Source of the DNA: a virus | Reading direction: 5' to 3' (one strand) | Length of the DNA: 59,973 bases | Virus record (IMG/VR): IMGVR_UViG_3300021185_001927 | Coordinates: 1-59,973 of that record | Shown here: in pieces, positions 8,956 through 18,083 of the stretch | Layout: the number at the start of each line of letters is the position of its first letter | How positions within the stretch are numbered: the first letter of the stretch is position 1 | The notes under the pieces: generated by a model | Seen by the model: the letters and a program-made list of their open reading frames with translations, nothing else | Told to the model about the DNA's origin: nothing | The model's database searches: none | Translations under genes and position numbers: made by a program

Positions 8956-8964
8956 ATACATAAC

Positions 8965-9315
8965 ATGATAGAACTATTCCTTAATGCAATACCTAATGTC
9001 TTGGCCGCAATGCTAGTGGGAACAACCGCTGGCGGATTAGTACAAGCATGCGAAAAGGATATTCCTAAACTAACAAGACTTAAACCAAGATTAACGGAAG
9101 TTATGATTGAACGAGAAGTAAGTGAAGATATTCAAATTGCCTTTTGGGCATCGTATGATAATGCATACACCAAAGAAAAAGATATAACACTACCATGCGA
9201 AGAAGCCTTGATTGCATTAGGCAGTTCCAAAGAAGAAGTAGAAGAAATTCTCAAAGACGCAAGTGCTAAAAACAGAGATGAGAATAAAGTAATAATAGAT
9301 CAAAGGCATCATTAA
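8965..9315 (+). CDS. Small protein with N-terminal hydrophobic segment
   Basis: A 116-residue protein between two radical SAM genes. Residues 1-28 are hydrophobic (LFLNAIPNVLAAMLVGTTAGG), a likely membrane anchor; the rest is charged and helical. The start codon follows the upstream gene by 9 bases. I do not recognise a family. Close packing suggests it is co-expressed with, and may serve, the flanking radical SAM enzymes. Confidence 0.6.
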   Translation: MIELFLNAIPNVLAAMLVGTTAGGLVQACEKDIPKLTRLKPRLTEVMIEREVSEDIQIAFWASYDNAYTKEKDITLPCEEALIALGSSKEEVEEILKDASAKNRDENKVIIDQRHH

Positions 9316-10464
9316 ATGAGTAATAAAAGACCAGCCTGTTATGCCCCATGGATAACAACATATGAGTACCCACAAAAAATTGTTCCTTGTTGCGAATGGA
9401 AACATAACGGTGGAAGATATATAGGAACAGAAGAACATATGTCTTTGGATGATCGATTTAATCATCCAACAATGAAAGACATAAAAGAAGAAATGATGTC
9501 AGGTATTCTTCCTCCTGAATGTAAAAATTGTGTTAAAATGGAAGAAAATACTAATCAAGTGTCTCTTAGGCAACAATATAATGGAACAGTCAAAAAAACA
9601 GAAAGACTTACTGACTATAAGTTTAATGAAGATGAATTTAAATTAATTAACATGGATTACAGAGAAAGTAACTTATGTAATTTTAGTTGTATGATGTGTG
9701 GTTATCCTCTAAGTAGTGTACATGCTCAGATAGCCGGAAAGTATGGCAAGACAGGTATTAAGAAAAATCCTCATAACTTACAAATGTATCTAGATAGACT
9801 AGATGAAGTTCGATTAATTCAGTGCTTGGGTGGTGAACCTTTGCTAACAGAATCAATGTGGACTACAATAAAAGAAGTAAAACGCAGAGGTCTTGAAGGA
9901 CAAATAAATTTAAGTATTGTAACAAATGGTAGCTTATTACACAGACATGATGATGAGCTTTTAGAATTGATAGAGGGATTTAAAGACGTCATGATTGCAG
10001 TAAGCATTGATTGTGTTGGTGTTCAACACGATTACTGGCGATCTTCAAACTCTTGGGAAACAGTTAAAACTAATGTAGACAAGATATACAAGTGGAGTGA
10101 AGGTGGAGAGAGCAACAAAGTCTTTTGTACAAGAACTGCAATTGGATGGCCAAATGCATATGCAGCCAAATATGTATTTGATATGTTTAAAGATTGGGAT
10201 ATGCAAAGGAGATGGAACTTAATCACTGGACCTATAGGATTATCATTACCTATGCTACCACAAGAAGAGTTAGAAAAATTAGCAGAACACTGGAAAGATT
10301 ATTCAGATGTATCAGAAATGTTTGCTAACACTGTTAGTTCTCCTGATGTATTTCAAATGCAACAACAACGAAACCAGATAGAAAATTTAGAAAAACTTAG
10401 AGATATTAAATTTAAAGATGCATTCCCAGAAATGGCACACATCTACAATAAAGCAAGTATTTAG
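9316..10464 (+). CDS. Twitch-type radical SAM protein
   Basis: A 382-residue radical SAM protein of the second sub-type in this window. An N-terminal Cys set (CYAPW, then PCCEW about residue 26, then CKNC near 75) precedes the core motif CNFSCMMC (about 121-128), and LGGEPLL follows near 170. The ending LRDIKFKDAFPEM matches the paralogue at 46703 (ELRGTDFRNTFPEM). The N-terminal cysteines probably hold an extra Fe-S cluster. It closes the 4.1-10.5 kb run, before a strong promoter. Confidence 0.85.
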   Translation: MSNKRPACYAPWITTYEYPQKIVPCCEWKHNGGRYIGTEEHMSLDDRFNHPTMKDIKEEMMSGILPPECKNCVKMEENTNQVSLRQQYNGTVKKTERLTDYKFNEDEFKLINMDYRESNLCNFSCMMCGYPLSSVHAQIAGKYGKTGIKKNPHNLQMYLDRLDEVRLIQCLGGEPLLTESMWTTIKEVKRRGLEGQINLSIVTNGSLLHRHDDELLELIEGFKDVMIAVSIDCVGVQHDYWRSSNSWETVKTNVDKIYKWSEGGESNKVFCTRTAIGWPNAYAAKYVFDMFKDWDMQRRWNLITGPIGLSLPMLPQEELEKLAEHWKDYSDVSEMFANTVSSPDVFQMQQQRNQIENLEKLRDIKFKDAFPEMAHIYNKASI

Positions 10465-10465
10465 G

Positions 10466-10494
10466 TTGACAAACCAATACAAATTTGCTATAAT
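10466..10494 (+). promoter_or_regulatory. Consensus sigma-70-type promoter
   Basis: TTGACA at 10466-10471, exactly 17 bases, TATAAT at 10489-10494, preceded by TGC (extended -10). A short GGTT/AACC inverted repeat brackets the -35 box. It drives the gene at 10531. Confidence 0.9.
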
Positions 10495-10530
10495 TACTAC
10501 ATAAATCAATAAACTAAAGGTTATATCGTA

Positions 10531-10983
10531 ATGATAGACTTAAAGCTAGAGGATCAGCAGTTCGCAGATGACTACTCTAAATGGAGTATGTTCTATAATT
10601 ACGAACTTACTGGCTTCTATGTACGAAAGTTATCACAACAATGCTATCGCCTCAACACACAATTCCCACACAATATAGATTTTCGTTCACTATACACAGA
10701 TAAATTTGTATTGACAACCACTTCCAACCGTGCTACAATCACTAGAAACATAAGCGATACTCATTGGGTAGAAGATACTTACTATCAAATTGCTAGGTAT
10801 ATTTACAACAATGATATCAATGAACAGGAAATGATACAGTACTTAATTGACAACAACAGAAGCAAGAAGAAACCATTTGCAATGCAATGGATAGTTGGAG
10901 CAATTGAAGCCACAACTGAAGAAGAAATTAAGAACTGTATGCAACATATTAATAATATAAAATGGAATGAGGAGAACTGGTAA
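10531..10983 (+). CDS. Hypothetical protein, 150 aa
   Basis: Unrecognised. The protein mixes aromatic-rich strands (about 15-75) with a helical C-terminal half rich in Asn and Lys. It is the first gene after a consensus promoter and overlaps the SWIM-type zinc-finger gene by one base; the third member of this operon is an exonuclease, so a DNA-metabolism role is possible but not shown. The start has AAAGG 12 bases upstream. Confidence 0.65.
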   Translation: MIDLKLEDQQFADDYSKWSMFYNYELTGFYVRKLSQQCYRLNTQFPHNIDFRSLYTDKFVLTTTSNRATITRNISDTHWVEDTYYQIARYIYNNDINEQEMIQYLIDNNRSKKKPFAMQWIVGAIEATTEEEIKNCMQHINNIKWNEENW

Positions 10984-11243
10984 TGGCTAAATTTACACAA
11001 CGATATCTTAAACCTACATTATTTAAACCTAAAGGCTCTGTGTTTGAAGGCTTAATATGGAAACAACCTAACTCAAAAGGCACAGACACATATGATGTTA
11101 CTTGCACAGATAAAGGCTTTACCTGTGACTGTCCAGGTTTTACATTCCGTGGCAAGTGCAAGCACAGTTTAGAAGTGCTAACACGAGTAGAAATAGCATT
11201 AGACGACAAGCATCCACAGTATAGAATGGAGTTTGCACAATGA
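10983..11243 (+). CDS. SWIM-type zinc-finger protein
   Basis: An 86-residue protein with the pattern CDCPGFTFRGKCKH (about 49-62), that is CxC-x8-C-x-H, the SWIM zinc-binding signature. SWIM domains bind DNA or proteins and often sit in recombination or helicase systems. The N-terminal KPKGSVFEGLIWKQP and VTCTDKGFT strands complete the small domain. Located immediately before a DexA-like exonuclease with a 4-base overlap, so the two may act together on DNA. Confidence 0.75.
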   Translation: MAKFTQRYLKPTLFKPKGSVFEGLIWKQPNSKGTDTYDVTCTDKGFTCDCPGFTFRGKCKHSLEVLTRVEIALDDKHPQYRMEFAQ

Positions 11244-11779
11244 CAACACACGCAATGATTGACTTAGAAACATTAGGCACTGGTCCTGATTGTGTAGTTT
11301 TAACAATTGGCGGTGTTAAATTTAATCCTAATACAATAAGTTCTCCACGAGAGGAATTATATTACAGGTTTGAAGTAGACGAGCAATTAAACAAAGGCAG
11401 AACTACTTTAGAAAGTACCCTTGAGTGGTGGGGTAAACAGGAAGAAAGTGTACGTGAAGAAGCACTAGGTGATGGCAATAGAACACCAGTGTTAGAAGTA
11501 TTACATGCACTAAACAAATGGTGTGTAGGTGTTGATACTATCTGGTGTCAAGGTCCTGCATTTGATATTGTAATATTAGAGAATTTATTTAAACAATATA
11601 ATCATCACATACCTTGGCCATTTTGGAAGATTAAAGACAGTAGAACATTGTTTGGAATTATGCCAAAAGATCCACGTAAAGCAATTGACTTTGCGGCCCA
11701 CAATGCATTAGAAGATTGTAAAGTTCAAGCATTATGTGTACAACAAACAATAAAAGAATTAGGTTTAACCATAAGGTAG
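11240..11779 (+). CDS. DexA-like 3'-5' exonuclease
   Basis: A 179-residue DnaQ-fold nuclease. Exo I is MIDLETLGT (residues 6-14; Asp and Glu bind metal), Exo II lies around WCQGPAFDIVIL, and the final Asp-containing motif is AHNALEDCKVQA (about 151-162). Length and the family's LETLGTGPDCVVLTIG start resemble T4 DexA-type exonucleases, which degrade host DNA or trim ends. It is last in the operon. Confidence 0.85.
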   Translation: MTTHAMIDLETLGTGPDCVVLTIGGVKFNPNTISSPREELYYRFEVDEQLNKGRTTLESTLEWWGKQEESVREEALGDGNRTPVLEVLHALNKWCVGVDTIWCQGPAFDIVILENLFKQYNHHIPWPFWKIKDSRTLFGIMPKDPRKAIDFAAHNALEDCKVQALCVQQTIKELGLTIR

Positions 11780-11813
11780 CCCAATAGTAAGAAGTAATGG
11801 TATTACAAAATAT

Positions 11814-11843
11814 CAATTTTAAAGCCATAAACGGCCTTTTTAC
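11814..11843 (+). terminator. Weak possible terminator
   Basis: AAAGCC and GGCCTTT can form a six-pair stem with one bulged base, followed by T residues, between the exonuclease gene and the next promoter. Stability is low. Confidence 0.3.
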
Positions 11844-11872
11844 TTGACATTTTCTAAATACTATTATATAAT
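11844..11872 (+). promoter_or_regulatory. Consensus sigma-70-type promoter
   Basis: TTGACA at 11844-11849, 17-base spacer, TATAAT at 11867-11872. It is placed 30 bases before the sliding-clamp gene and should drive the long 11.9-21.3 kb run. Confidence 0.9.
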
Positions 11873-11901
11873 AACAGTTAATCAATTAGGAGAAATATGA
11901 T

Positions 11902-12651
11902 ATGAGTACCAGAGATATAGTGCAAGACATTGTTAAGCACACAGCCGGACTAGGCTTTATTACTTCAGTAAAAGTCACAGGAACAGATGAATCAACTACA
12001 CTTGATGCCATGGATGCAGATCGTACAGTTATTCTACAAGCAAAATTACACAACACAGTATCAGAATTTAACGGTGAGTTTGGACTAGGTAACTTAGGTT
12101 TCTTAGCAGGTGTTACTGGATTGGGTAACTATCAAACAGATGATGCAACAGTAGATGTTGTAGCACGAGATCGCAATGGAGTTTCAAGTCCAGATCATTT
12201 GATGTTTAAAGATGCAGATGGCAACACAGACCAGTATCGCTTTATGAGTAAAGAGATTATTGAACAAACACTACAAACTGTAAAGTTTAAAGGTGTTGAG
12301 TGGGATGTTACATTAGAACCTACTAAAGCAAAAGTAAATGAACTACAACAAGTAGCAGGCATTTACGGAGGCATTGAACCTAACTTTACTGTTAAAACAG
12401 AAGGCAGTGACTTAATTGTTACTGTAGGTGCAGCTGATGGATCATTTACAGGTAAGCGAACATTTGCACAAAATGTAAATGGTGAAATTACAGAAGGCTA
12501 TGCATGGCCACTAGCACAAGTATTAGCAATCCTAAAACTAGGAATGTCAGGTACATGTGTAATGCAAATTAGTAAGAAAGGTGCATTGATGATTTCAGTT
12601 GATTCTGGAATTGGCAAGTACGATTACATTTTACCAGCACTAACAGTATAA
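11902..12651 (+). CDS. Sliding clamp, T4 gp45-like
   Basis: A 249-residue protein with the layout of phage DNA polymerase clamps: two similar halves, each starting with a helix over beta sheet. GNLGFLAGVTGL (about 64-75) and KVNELQQVAGIYGG (about 146-159) align with the corresponding parts of T4 gp45 (LNGFLGILSLV and LQQLLRVSRG, from memory). A trimer would tether the replicative polymerase and, in T4, activate late promoters. The polymerase and clamp loader are not in the window. Strong promoter and AGGAGA upstream fit a highly made protein. Confidence 0.75.
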   Translation: MSTRDIVQDIVKHTAGLGFITSVKVTGTDESTTLDAMDADRTVILQAKLHNTVSEFNGEFGLGNLGFLAGVTGLGNYQTDDATVDVVARDRNGVSSPDHLMFKDADGNTDQYRFMSKEIIEQTLQTVKFKGVEWDVTLEPTKAKVNELQQVAGIYGGIEPNFTVKTEGSDLIVTVGAADGSFTGKRTFAQNVNGEITEGYAWPLAQVLAILKLGMSGTCVMQISKKGALMISVDSGIGKYDYILPALTV

Positions 12652-12662
12652 GAGAATACATT

Positions 12663-14156
12663 ATGGCAGACAGAAAAGATTTAACAACTAGTAATAAAGA
12701 CTACAGTGTGTTCTTACCGAGCATCAGTAGTTTCTATTCTAAGTTCATTGCACAAGCACAATTGCGTCCAGACTTTGTTAAGCCTGAGCGTATGCCTAAG
12801 GGCTTTGAATATGGAATAGATGGCTTTGACTTTTTAAAACCCAAAGACAATTATTACAATTACAAGTGGGGTCTTTACTCTGCCGGACATGCTACTCGAG
12901 ATACTGCAAAGAGTGATGTACAGGAACCAATGATCCAAAAGCGTGACAGGGAGAATAGTTTTATCCTTGGCGACAGTGGTGGGTTCCAGATTGCTACAGG
13001 TGTAATCAAATGTGATTGGCCTAACTTTAAAACAGATGATGACTTACGTAAAACAATTTTAAATTGGTTAGAACATACCGCAGATTATAGTATGGTACTC
13101 GATATTCCTACATTGGCTGCGGCGCCACCGCTTAATGCTAAAACAGGATTAACTGATTGGGTTGATTGTTTAGAATATACAATGTTTAATAACGATTACT
13201 TTGTTCGTAACAGACAAGGTAAAACTAAGTTCTTAAATGTATTGCAAGGCAACAACGAGCAACAAGCAGATGATTGGTATGCGGCAGTTAAGCATTATCC
13301 ATTTGAAGGTTGGGCTATGGCTGGTTACAACATGAAGCAATTACATCTTGCATTACGCAGACTTATTGTTATGCGTGATGAGAAGATGCTTGATCCGGGT
13401 AGAGATTTAATTCACTACTTGGGTACAAGTAAATTAAATTGGGCATGTATTTTTACAGCGATACAACGTAACATAAGAGAAACTATTAATCCTAATATGA
13501 TGGTAACGTATGATGCGGCTAGTCCATTTATTACTACTGCCAAAGGACAAGCGTATACACAACATGTTCATAGAAATAGTAAGTTTAGTTATGTTATGGA
13601 AGCGGCAGTAGACGATAAACGTTTTCAGCACAGTGAAATACCTTTTCCGTTTAACAGTCCTATTGGAGAACGCATGAACATGGGTGACTTATGTTATATG
13701 GGTCCAGGTATGTTAAACAAACTTGGAAAAGAAGGCAAGACAAGTTGGGATAGTTTCTCATACTTCTTGCTAATGGCACATAACGTTTATCAACACATTG
13801 AGTCGTGTCAACGTGCTAACACACTGGCCGACATAGCAACAACAAGATACAAGCCTAGTCACTTAGAATGGAATAAAGTTAAGCCTGGGCAAAGTGAATT
13901 TGACTTATGGGTACCACGTGATGTAATTTATGTTACAGAGTTTATCAATAAGTTATTTAAAAGTGAAACACCTATGCAAATGCTCGAAGAAGGTGAAGCA
14001 ATGCTAACACACTTCAGTGGTATGAAAACTATTAAAACGACACAAGGTGCATTTGATAGTTTATTTGACTCAGGTGACACAGTTCAAGAAGAAAGCGATG
14101 GAGAGTTTACATCAGAACAAGCCGAAGCGGCAGAGGACTTCTTAGAACACCTATAA
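12663..14156 (+). CDS. dpdA: DpdA-like 7-deazaguanine DNA transglycosylase
   Basis: A 497-residue protein of the tRNA-guanine transglycosylase superfamily. DSGGFQIATG (104-113) carries the conserved Asp and guanine-pocket residues, and D147 in the strand motif MVLDIPT fits the nucleophile position. Phage proteins of this size and type are DpdA, which exchange guanine in DNA for a 7-deazaguanine base to resist restriction. FolE (18084), QueD (28571) and QueE (29018) in the same genome supply the precursor. A tRNA-modifying TGT is the alternative, but the sequence is far from canonical Tgt. Confidence 0.8.
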   Translation: MADRKDLTTSNKDYSVFLPSISSFYSKFIAQAQLRPDFVKPERMPKGFEYGIDGFDFLKPKDNYYNYKWGLYSAGHATRDTAKSDVQEPMIQKRDRENSFILGDSGGFQIATGVIKCDWPNFKTDDDLRKTILNWLEHTADYSMVLDIPTLAAAPPLNAKTGLTDWVDCLEYTMFNNDYFVRNRQGKTKFLNVLQGNNEQQADDWYAAVKHYPFEGWAMAGYNMKQLHLALRRLIVMRDEKMLDPGRDLIHYLGTSKLNWACIFTAIQRNIRETINPNMMVTYDAASPFITTAKGQAYTQHVHRNSKFSYVMEAAVDDKRFQHSEIPFPFNSPIGERMNMGDLCYMGPGMLNKLGKEGKTSWDSFSYFLLMAHNVYQHIESCQRANTLADIATTRYKPSHLEWNKVKPGQSEFDLWVPRDVIYVTEFINKLFKSETPMQMLEEGEAMLTHFSGMKTIKTTQGAFDSLFDSGDTVQEESDGEFTSEQAEAAEDFLEHL

Positions 14157-14173
14157 AACAAAGGAGAATGTAA

Positions 14174-14380
14174 ATGGGTACAGGAACAATTAATAGTAAG
14201 AAAAGACATCTAGCACATCTAGTTGAGAAGCATAGAGAACTTGACAAAGAAGTAACTATGTTATACAATAAGCACATGAGCGATGATGTTATTAAACCAC
14301 TTAAATTGGACAAACTACATTTAAAGCAAGAAATATCGTCCTTAACAGAAACAATTAACAATTTAGAAACTGGAAAATAA
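14174..14380 (+). CDS. YdcH/DUF465-like small coiled-coil protein
   Basis: A 68-residue helical protein matching the DUF465 (YdcH) pattern: HLVEKHRELDKEV (residues 15-27), then IKPLKLDKLHLKQEI (about 40-54). These form short antiparallel helices. The function of DUF465 is unknown; in phages it appears among small accessory genes. AAGGAG at 14160 sets the start. Confidence 0.75.
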   Translation: MGTGTINSKKRHLAHLVEKHRELDKEVTMLYNKHMSDDVIKPLKLDKLHLKQEISSLTETINNLETGK

Positions 14381-14381
14381 A

Positions 14382-14915
14382 ATGGAAAGAGATTACAGTT
14401 CAAGTGATAACATTACTGGTGTTACATATTTTATAGGTAAAGAAATAGAACACACACTTGCATTTGGTAAGAAAACATTATTTGTAGTTGGCATTCAAGA
14501 TGCAGACGAAGTATTAGAAATGGCACAAAAGAATGGTGTTGAACATGTTTACTTAGGTGCTAATCAAAGTTTTGAAATCACAGGCGAAGATGGCACAGAT
14601 GATGAGCAAGCAGGATGGGATGCAATGGTTAATGCATGTACATCTGAAGGTTATTTAGTTACACTTGACTTTGATCTTGAAGATTTAGAATGGGTACAAG
14701 AAAGCGGGTACTCAGAACACAACAATTTTATTCCAATGATCAGTGTTAAAGTTCCATACATTGAACAATTGGGATATAATGCTAACATTAAGATCGATGA
14801 TGTTGATTTTAATGCTACAAATAAAGGGGTATGGACACACTCTGTACACTCGTTAATGGACCCTAAGAAGTTCACAAACTGGAACCAATATAAACAAGAC
14901 GAAATAATCGAATAG
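14382..14915 (+). CDS. Hypothetical protein, 177 aa
   Basis: Not recognised by function. The first 75 residues alternate strands and helices (TLFVVGIQDADEVLEMAQ), while the rest is acidic with aromatic patches. It looks like a conserved marine T4-like phage protein by style, sits one base after the DUF465 gene and in a line of small genes between DpdA and the sugar genes. No catalytic motif can be defended. Confidence 0.65.
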   Translation: MERDYSSSDNITGVTYFIGKEIEHTLAFGKKTLFVVGIQDADEVLEMAQKNGVEHVYLGANQSFEITGEDGTDDEQAGWDAMVNACTSEGYLVTLDFDLEDLEWVQESGYSEHNNFIPMISVKVPYIEQLGYNANIKIDDVDFNATNKGVWTHSVHSLMDPKKFTNWNQYKQDEIIE

Positions 14916-14924
14916 GAGAATACT

Positions 14925-15119
14925 ATGACTAAAAAGATTCGTTTAACTGAAGATGAAACAAATGTAGAAGAAGTAACACTTGAACCTACAACAGCTCCAG
15001 CAGGTGCTAACGATATAGCTGTAAGACAACTTATGAAATATCTAGAAGCAATTGACTGGAAACTATGGGAATTACTAAAAATTCAAAAGAAACTTGCAGA
15101 CGAGAAAGACGAGGAATAA
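14925..15119 (+). CDS. Small acidic hypothetical protein, 64 aa
   Basis: Acidic N terminus, then an amphipathic helix (about 30-62, MKYLEAIDWKLWELLKIQKKLADEK) that could drive oligomerisation or binding to a partner. GGAG 9 bases upstream. Function unknown; the gene lies immediately before the PTPS-like gene. Confidence 0.6.
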   Translation: MTKKIRLTEDETNVEEVTLEPTTAPAGANDIAVRQLMKYLEAIDWKLWELLKIQKKLADEKDEE

Positions 15120-15120
15120 T

Positions 15121-15513
15121 ATGCTAGATGTAACACAAAGGCAAATTTGGGTAACCTTTCAAAAAGAAGGTGTACATTTGTACCCTGCGGCGAAAGATGA
15201 TCCTGCACTTGCAACAGGAGGTTGGGATGATGTTTCATTTCTAGGTGTTGCACATAGACATATTTTTCACTTTCGTGTAGCAATTGATGTATTCCACGAT
15301 GACAGAGATATTGAATTTATTCAATTCAAACGTTGGTTGGAATCATTATATGCTTCAGATATATTAGAACTTAATCATCGTAGTTGTGAGATGATTGCAG
15401 AGGAATTAGCACAGGAAATTCACAACAAGTATCCTGGACGTTCAATAACAATTAGTGTTGCGGAGGATAATGAGAACGGCGCAACAATGACTTTTAACCC
15501 TAAACAAGGATGA
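15121..15513 (+). CDS. PTPS/QueD-fold-like phage protein
   Basis: A 130-residue protein of a type I associate with marine T4-like phages. Its order of motifs resembles 6-pyruvoyl-tetrahydropterin synthases: HRHIFHFRVAIDV (His pairs in a strand), a DIEFIQFKRWLE helix, NHRSCEMIAEELAQEI in the place of the PTPS TaE helix, and ISVAEDNENGA in the place of the Glu-containing last strand. Key zinc His spacing is not exact, so it may be a non-catalytic or altered T-fold enzyme. ATG 15121 was chosen; an in-frame upstream ATG at 15094 lies inside the previous gene. PTPS kinship is inference. Confidence 0.5.
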   Translation: MLDVTQRQIWVTFQKEGVHLYPAAKDDPALATGGWDDVSFLGVAHRHIFHFRVAIDVFHDDRDIEFIQFKRWLESLYASDILELNHRSCEMIAEELAQEIHNKYPGRSITISVAEDNENGATMTFNPKQG

Positions 15514-15519
15514 CATATT

Positions 15520-15891
15520 ATGTCAGAAGAAACAGTAAAAAAAGATAAAGAAGTTAGTAATCCAGGATCTGGAAGTTATTTCAGATTGATGGGTTATTAT
15601 AATATTAACGATATTAAGTATGATCTACTTAAAATCATTCAGCCATATGATGGCTATATGTATAATGAAAAAGATACTAATAAACTTATTAGTGTTTTCA
15701 ATTCATACTTGGGCGACTTAAAAAGAAGCTACAAGATTTACGCATTTGAAATTGCAGATACTGAAAAAGAAAATGCAATTACATTTGATATTCAAATTAA
15801 AATGCAAAAGGACAGAAGCCCTAAAAAGCTAAAGATTCACGTTGGTAAACTTTGGCTTAATCCATCTTCTGAAGAAGGTGACAATGCGTAA
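15520..15891 (+). CDS. Hypothetical protein, possible virion/baseplate fold
   Basis: A 123-residue protein. The part from about 24 to 110 (ILK-type helix, PYDGYMYNEKDTNKLISVFNSYLGDL, then paired strands) has the helix-then-strand layout seen at the C termini of tail sheath and gp25-like baseplate proteins, where a NExTR-like motif precedes a strand pair. That resemblance is faint and unproven. The gene overlaps the next by 8 bases. Confidence 0.55.
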   Translation: MSEETVKKDKEVSNPGSGSYFRLMGYYNINDIKYDLLKIIQPYDGYMYNEKDTNKLISVFNSYLGDLKRSYKIYAFEIADTEKENAITFDIQIKMQKDRSPKKLKIHVGKLWLNPSSEEGDNA

Positions 15892-17098
15892 GTTATTCTA
15901 CATGGGCTTAGAACCTTACGAAGGCCGTTACACATTACAATTACAAGACTGGAGTGAAGCGGCATTTAAAGAGCGTGGTATAGATTATGTAATCGTACCA
16001 GGCGAAACTATCGACAATACTAAATCAATTTCAGTAGGACAAGTGTTAGACGCACATGGGCGTTCATACTTTGGTATGAGCCAGCTCATGAACCTGGTAC
16101 AAATGATGCGTAACGGAGAGTGCGGAGGAGATGATGTGGTTTTCTTTGAAGATATGTTTCAACCTGGTATTGAAAGTCTTCCATATATTATGTGTCAAAT
16201 TCCAGAAGAACAACGACCACAGATTTATTTACGTTGTTTAGCACAAGCAGTAGACCCAGATGACTTTGTTCATGTATGGGGTATGAGCAAGTGGATGTCG
16301 TTATACGAACAAATGTGTAATGAGATTCCTAATGTACATATTCTTGCAACCAACGAAGAAATGGTTGCACATATGCGTATTGCTAATTGGAATGCACCTA
16401 TCTATAATATTTCAGGTTTAAGTTTTGGCAAGAGGGAAGTGCTCTCCAGAATTAACAACCAAATTAAGCCATGGGAAGAACGTAGCAACAGAGTAGTATT
16501 TGCGGCACGTTTTGATCAGGAGAAGCAACCAGACTTCTTCATGGATGTTATTGAAATGGTACACGAAAGAACTAAATCTTTTGACAGAAACGATTTAACA
16601 GATTCCATATATCCTGTAGAATTTGCAGTACTAAGTGGTGGTCCGTTGCGTAGTAATAATCAAAAGTATTTAGATAGAGCTTTAAAAATGGAAGCGGAAG
16701 GCAAACTTACAATCCTAAAAGACTTACAAAAGAATGATTACTATAACGTAGTAAATGATTCTAAAGTAATGTTTAATTGTGCATTGCAAGACTGGGTATC
16801 TAATACAGTCAGTGAAGCAGATGCATTGGGTTGTAATGTTGTCTATCCTGCATACAGAAGTTTTCCAGAAACATTTGCAAACGATCATACAAGACTTTAT
16901 ATGCCTTGGAGCAAAGAAGATGCAGTAAGTAAAATACTAGCAGGACTCGAAGCACCAAGTGATAAGATGGGTAAGATTAGTGATTGGACTAATGGTACTA
17001 TTGATCGTATGCTTGACATTATGGAAGGTAGATTTGATGACATTTGGCTACGCAGTGGTAACAGATATCGTGACCATGTAGCAGAGGAGAAATACTAA
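15884..17098 (+). CDS. GT-B-type glycosyltransferase
   Basis: A 404-residue protein with the two-domain layout of GT-B glycosyltransferases (GT4-like). RVVFAARFDQEKQPDFFMDVI (about 205-224) marks the second Rossmann domain, and VSNTVSEADALGCNVVYP (about 306-323) matches the nucleotide-binding ExxAxG region. Phage homologues glucosylate DNA bases or modify surface sugars. ATG 15884 follows GAAGGTG; a longer frame from 15842 lies inside the preceding gene. Next genes are an epimerase and, further on, sugar enzymes. Confidence 0.7.
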   Translation: MRKLFYMGLEPYEGRYTLQLQDWSEAAFKERGIDYVIVPGETIDNTKSISVGQVLDAHGRSYFGMSQLMNLVQMMRNGECGGDDVVFFEDMFQPGIESLPYIMCQIPEEQRPQIYLRCLAQAVDPDDFVHVWGMSKWMSLYEQMCNEIPNVHILATNEEMVAHMRIANWNAPIYNISGLSFGKREVLSRINNQIKPWEERSNRVVFAARFDQEKQPDFFMDVIEMVHERTKSFDRNDLTDSIYPVEFAVLSGGPLRSNNQKYLDRALKMEAEGKLTILKDLQKNDYYNVVNDSKVMFNCALQDWVSNTVSEADALGCNVVYPAYRSFPETFANDHTRLYMPWSKEDAVSKILAGLEAPSDKMGKISDWTNGTIDRMLDIMEGRFDDIWLRSGNRYRDHVAEEKY

Positions 17099-17099
17099 T

Positions 17100-18068
17100 A
17101 TGAAAATACTAGTAACAGGAGCAGGTGGGTATATAGGCTCACAGACATGTAAATTTCTAAGTGACAATGGACATAAAGTGGTAGGAGTTGATAGAAATAA
17201 TCTTCGCCATAACTATTGTATTGACAGTTATATTGGAAACTATGCAGACTTTGAAGTGCAACAGTTATTATTAGACGTTGATAGCGTAGTTCATATTGGT
17301 GCAACAAGTTTAGTAGGACCTAGTGTTTTAGACCCTAGCAAATACTATAACAATAATGTTGTAGGAACACTAAAACTCTTAGACGCATGTAAAAATCAAG
17401 GCGTAAAGAGTTTTGTGTTTGCCAGTAGTGCCGCAACATATGGTGAACCAGAAAGTGGAGTTTGTTTAGAAACAGAGCAACACACACCTATGAATCCATA
17501 TGGTTGGAGCAAACGTATGACAGAGATCATGTTAAGTGATTACGCTACTGCATACGGAATGAATAGCGTTAGTTTGCGTTTCTTTAATGTTGCTGGTGCA
17601 GATACATTAATGGAAATGGGACAAGAAAAAGACGCTACACATATTATTGCTATGTTAATTGAAAGAACAATGCAGGGTAAAGGATTTACACTATTTGGTG
17701 ATAAATTTGATACACCTGATGGAACTTGTGTACGTGATTATGTTCATGTAGAAGATGTTGCAAATGGAATATACAAAGCAATTGAATATACAAAAGCAAA
17801 TGAAGGTGCATATAGATTTAACTTAGGCAATAAAGAAGGTTACAGTAATCTACAAATTGTAGAAGCAGTAAAACGTAATACTCCATTAGAACCTAATGTT
17901 AAAATGGGACCAGCAAGGGATGGAGATCCTGCTACATTGGTAGCAAATACTATGTCAGCCAATGTAGACTTAGGTTGGACACCAAGATATGATCTTGACA
18001 CAATAGTCAAAACAGCATATAATTGGTATAGAAAAAAAGCAGAAACTAACACGACATCCTCGTCGTAA
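17100..18068 (+). CDS. NAD-dependent nucleotide-sugar epimerase (GalE-like)
   Basis: A 322-residue extended short-chain dehydrogenase. GAGGYIG (7-13) binds NAD; Y134 and K138 in YGWSK are the catalytic pair; RDYVHVEDVA near 214 is a family hallmark. The overall sequence fits UDP-glucose 4-epimerase or a close relative. One-base gap after the glycosyltransferase suggests they work in the same sugar pathway. Exact sugar specificity is not readable from sequence. Confidence 0.85.
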   Translation: MKILVTGAGGYIGSQTCKFLSDNGHKVVGVDRNNLRHNYCIDSYIGNYADFEVQQLLLDVDSVVHIGATSLVGPSVLDPSKYYNNNVVGTLKLLDACKNQGVKSFVFASSAATYGEPESGVCLETEQHTPMNPYGWSKRMTEIMLSDYATAYGMNSVSLRFFNVAGADTLMEMGQEKDATHIIAMLIERTMQGKGFTLFGDKFDTPDGTCVRDYVHVEDVANGIYKAIEYTKANEGAYRFNLGNKEGYSNLQIVEAVKRNTPLEPNVKMGPARDGDPATLVANTMSANVDLGWTPRYDLDTIVKTAYNWYRKKAETNTTSSS

Positions 18069-18083
18069 ACTCGGAGAAAATAA

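Noticed and set aside
8951-8958. AATAAATA as late promoter for the gene at 8965
   Set aside because: The inferred transcript would start at the ATG itself, leaving no ribosome site; overlaps the end of a gene. The same holds at 25801-25808.
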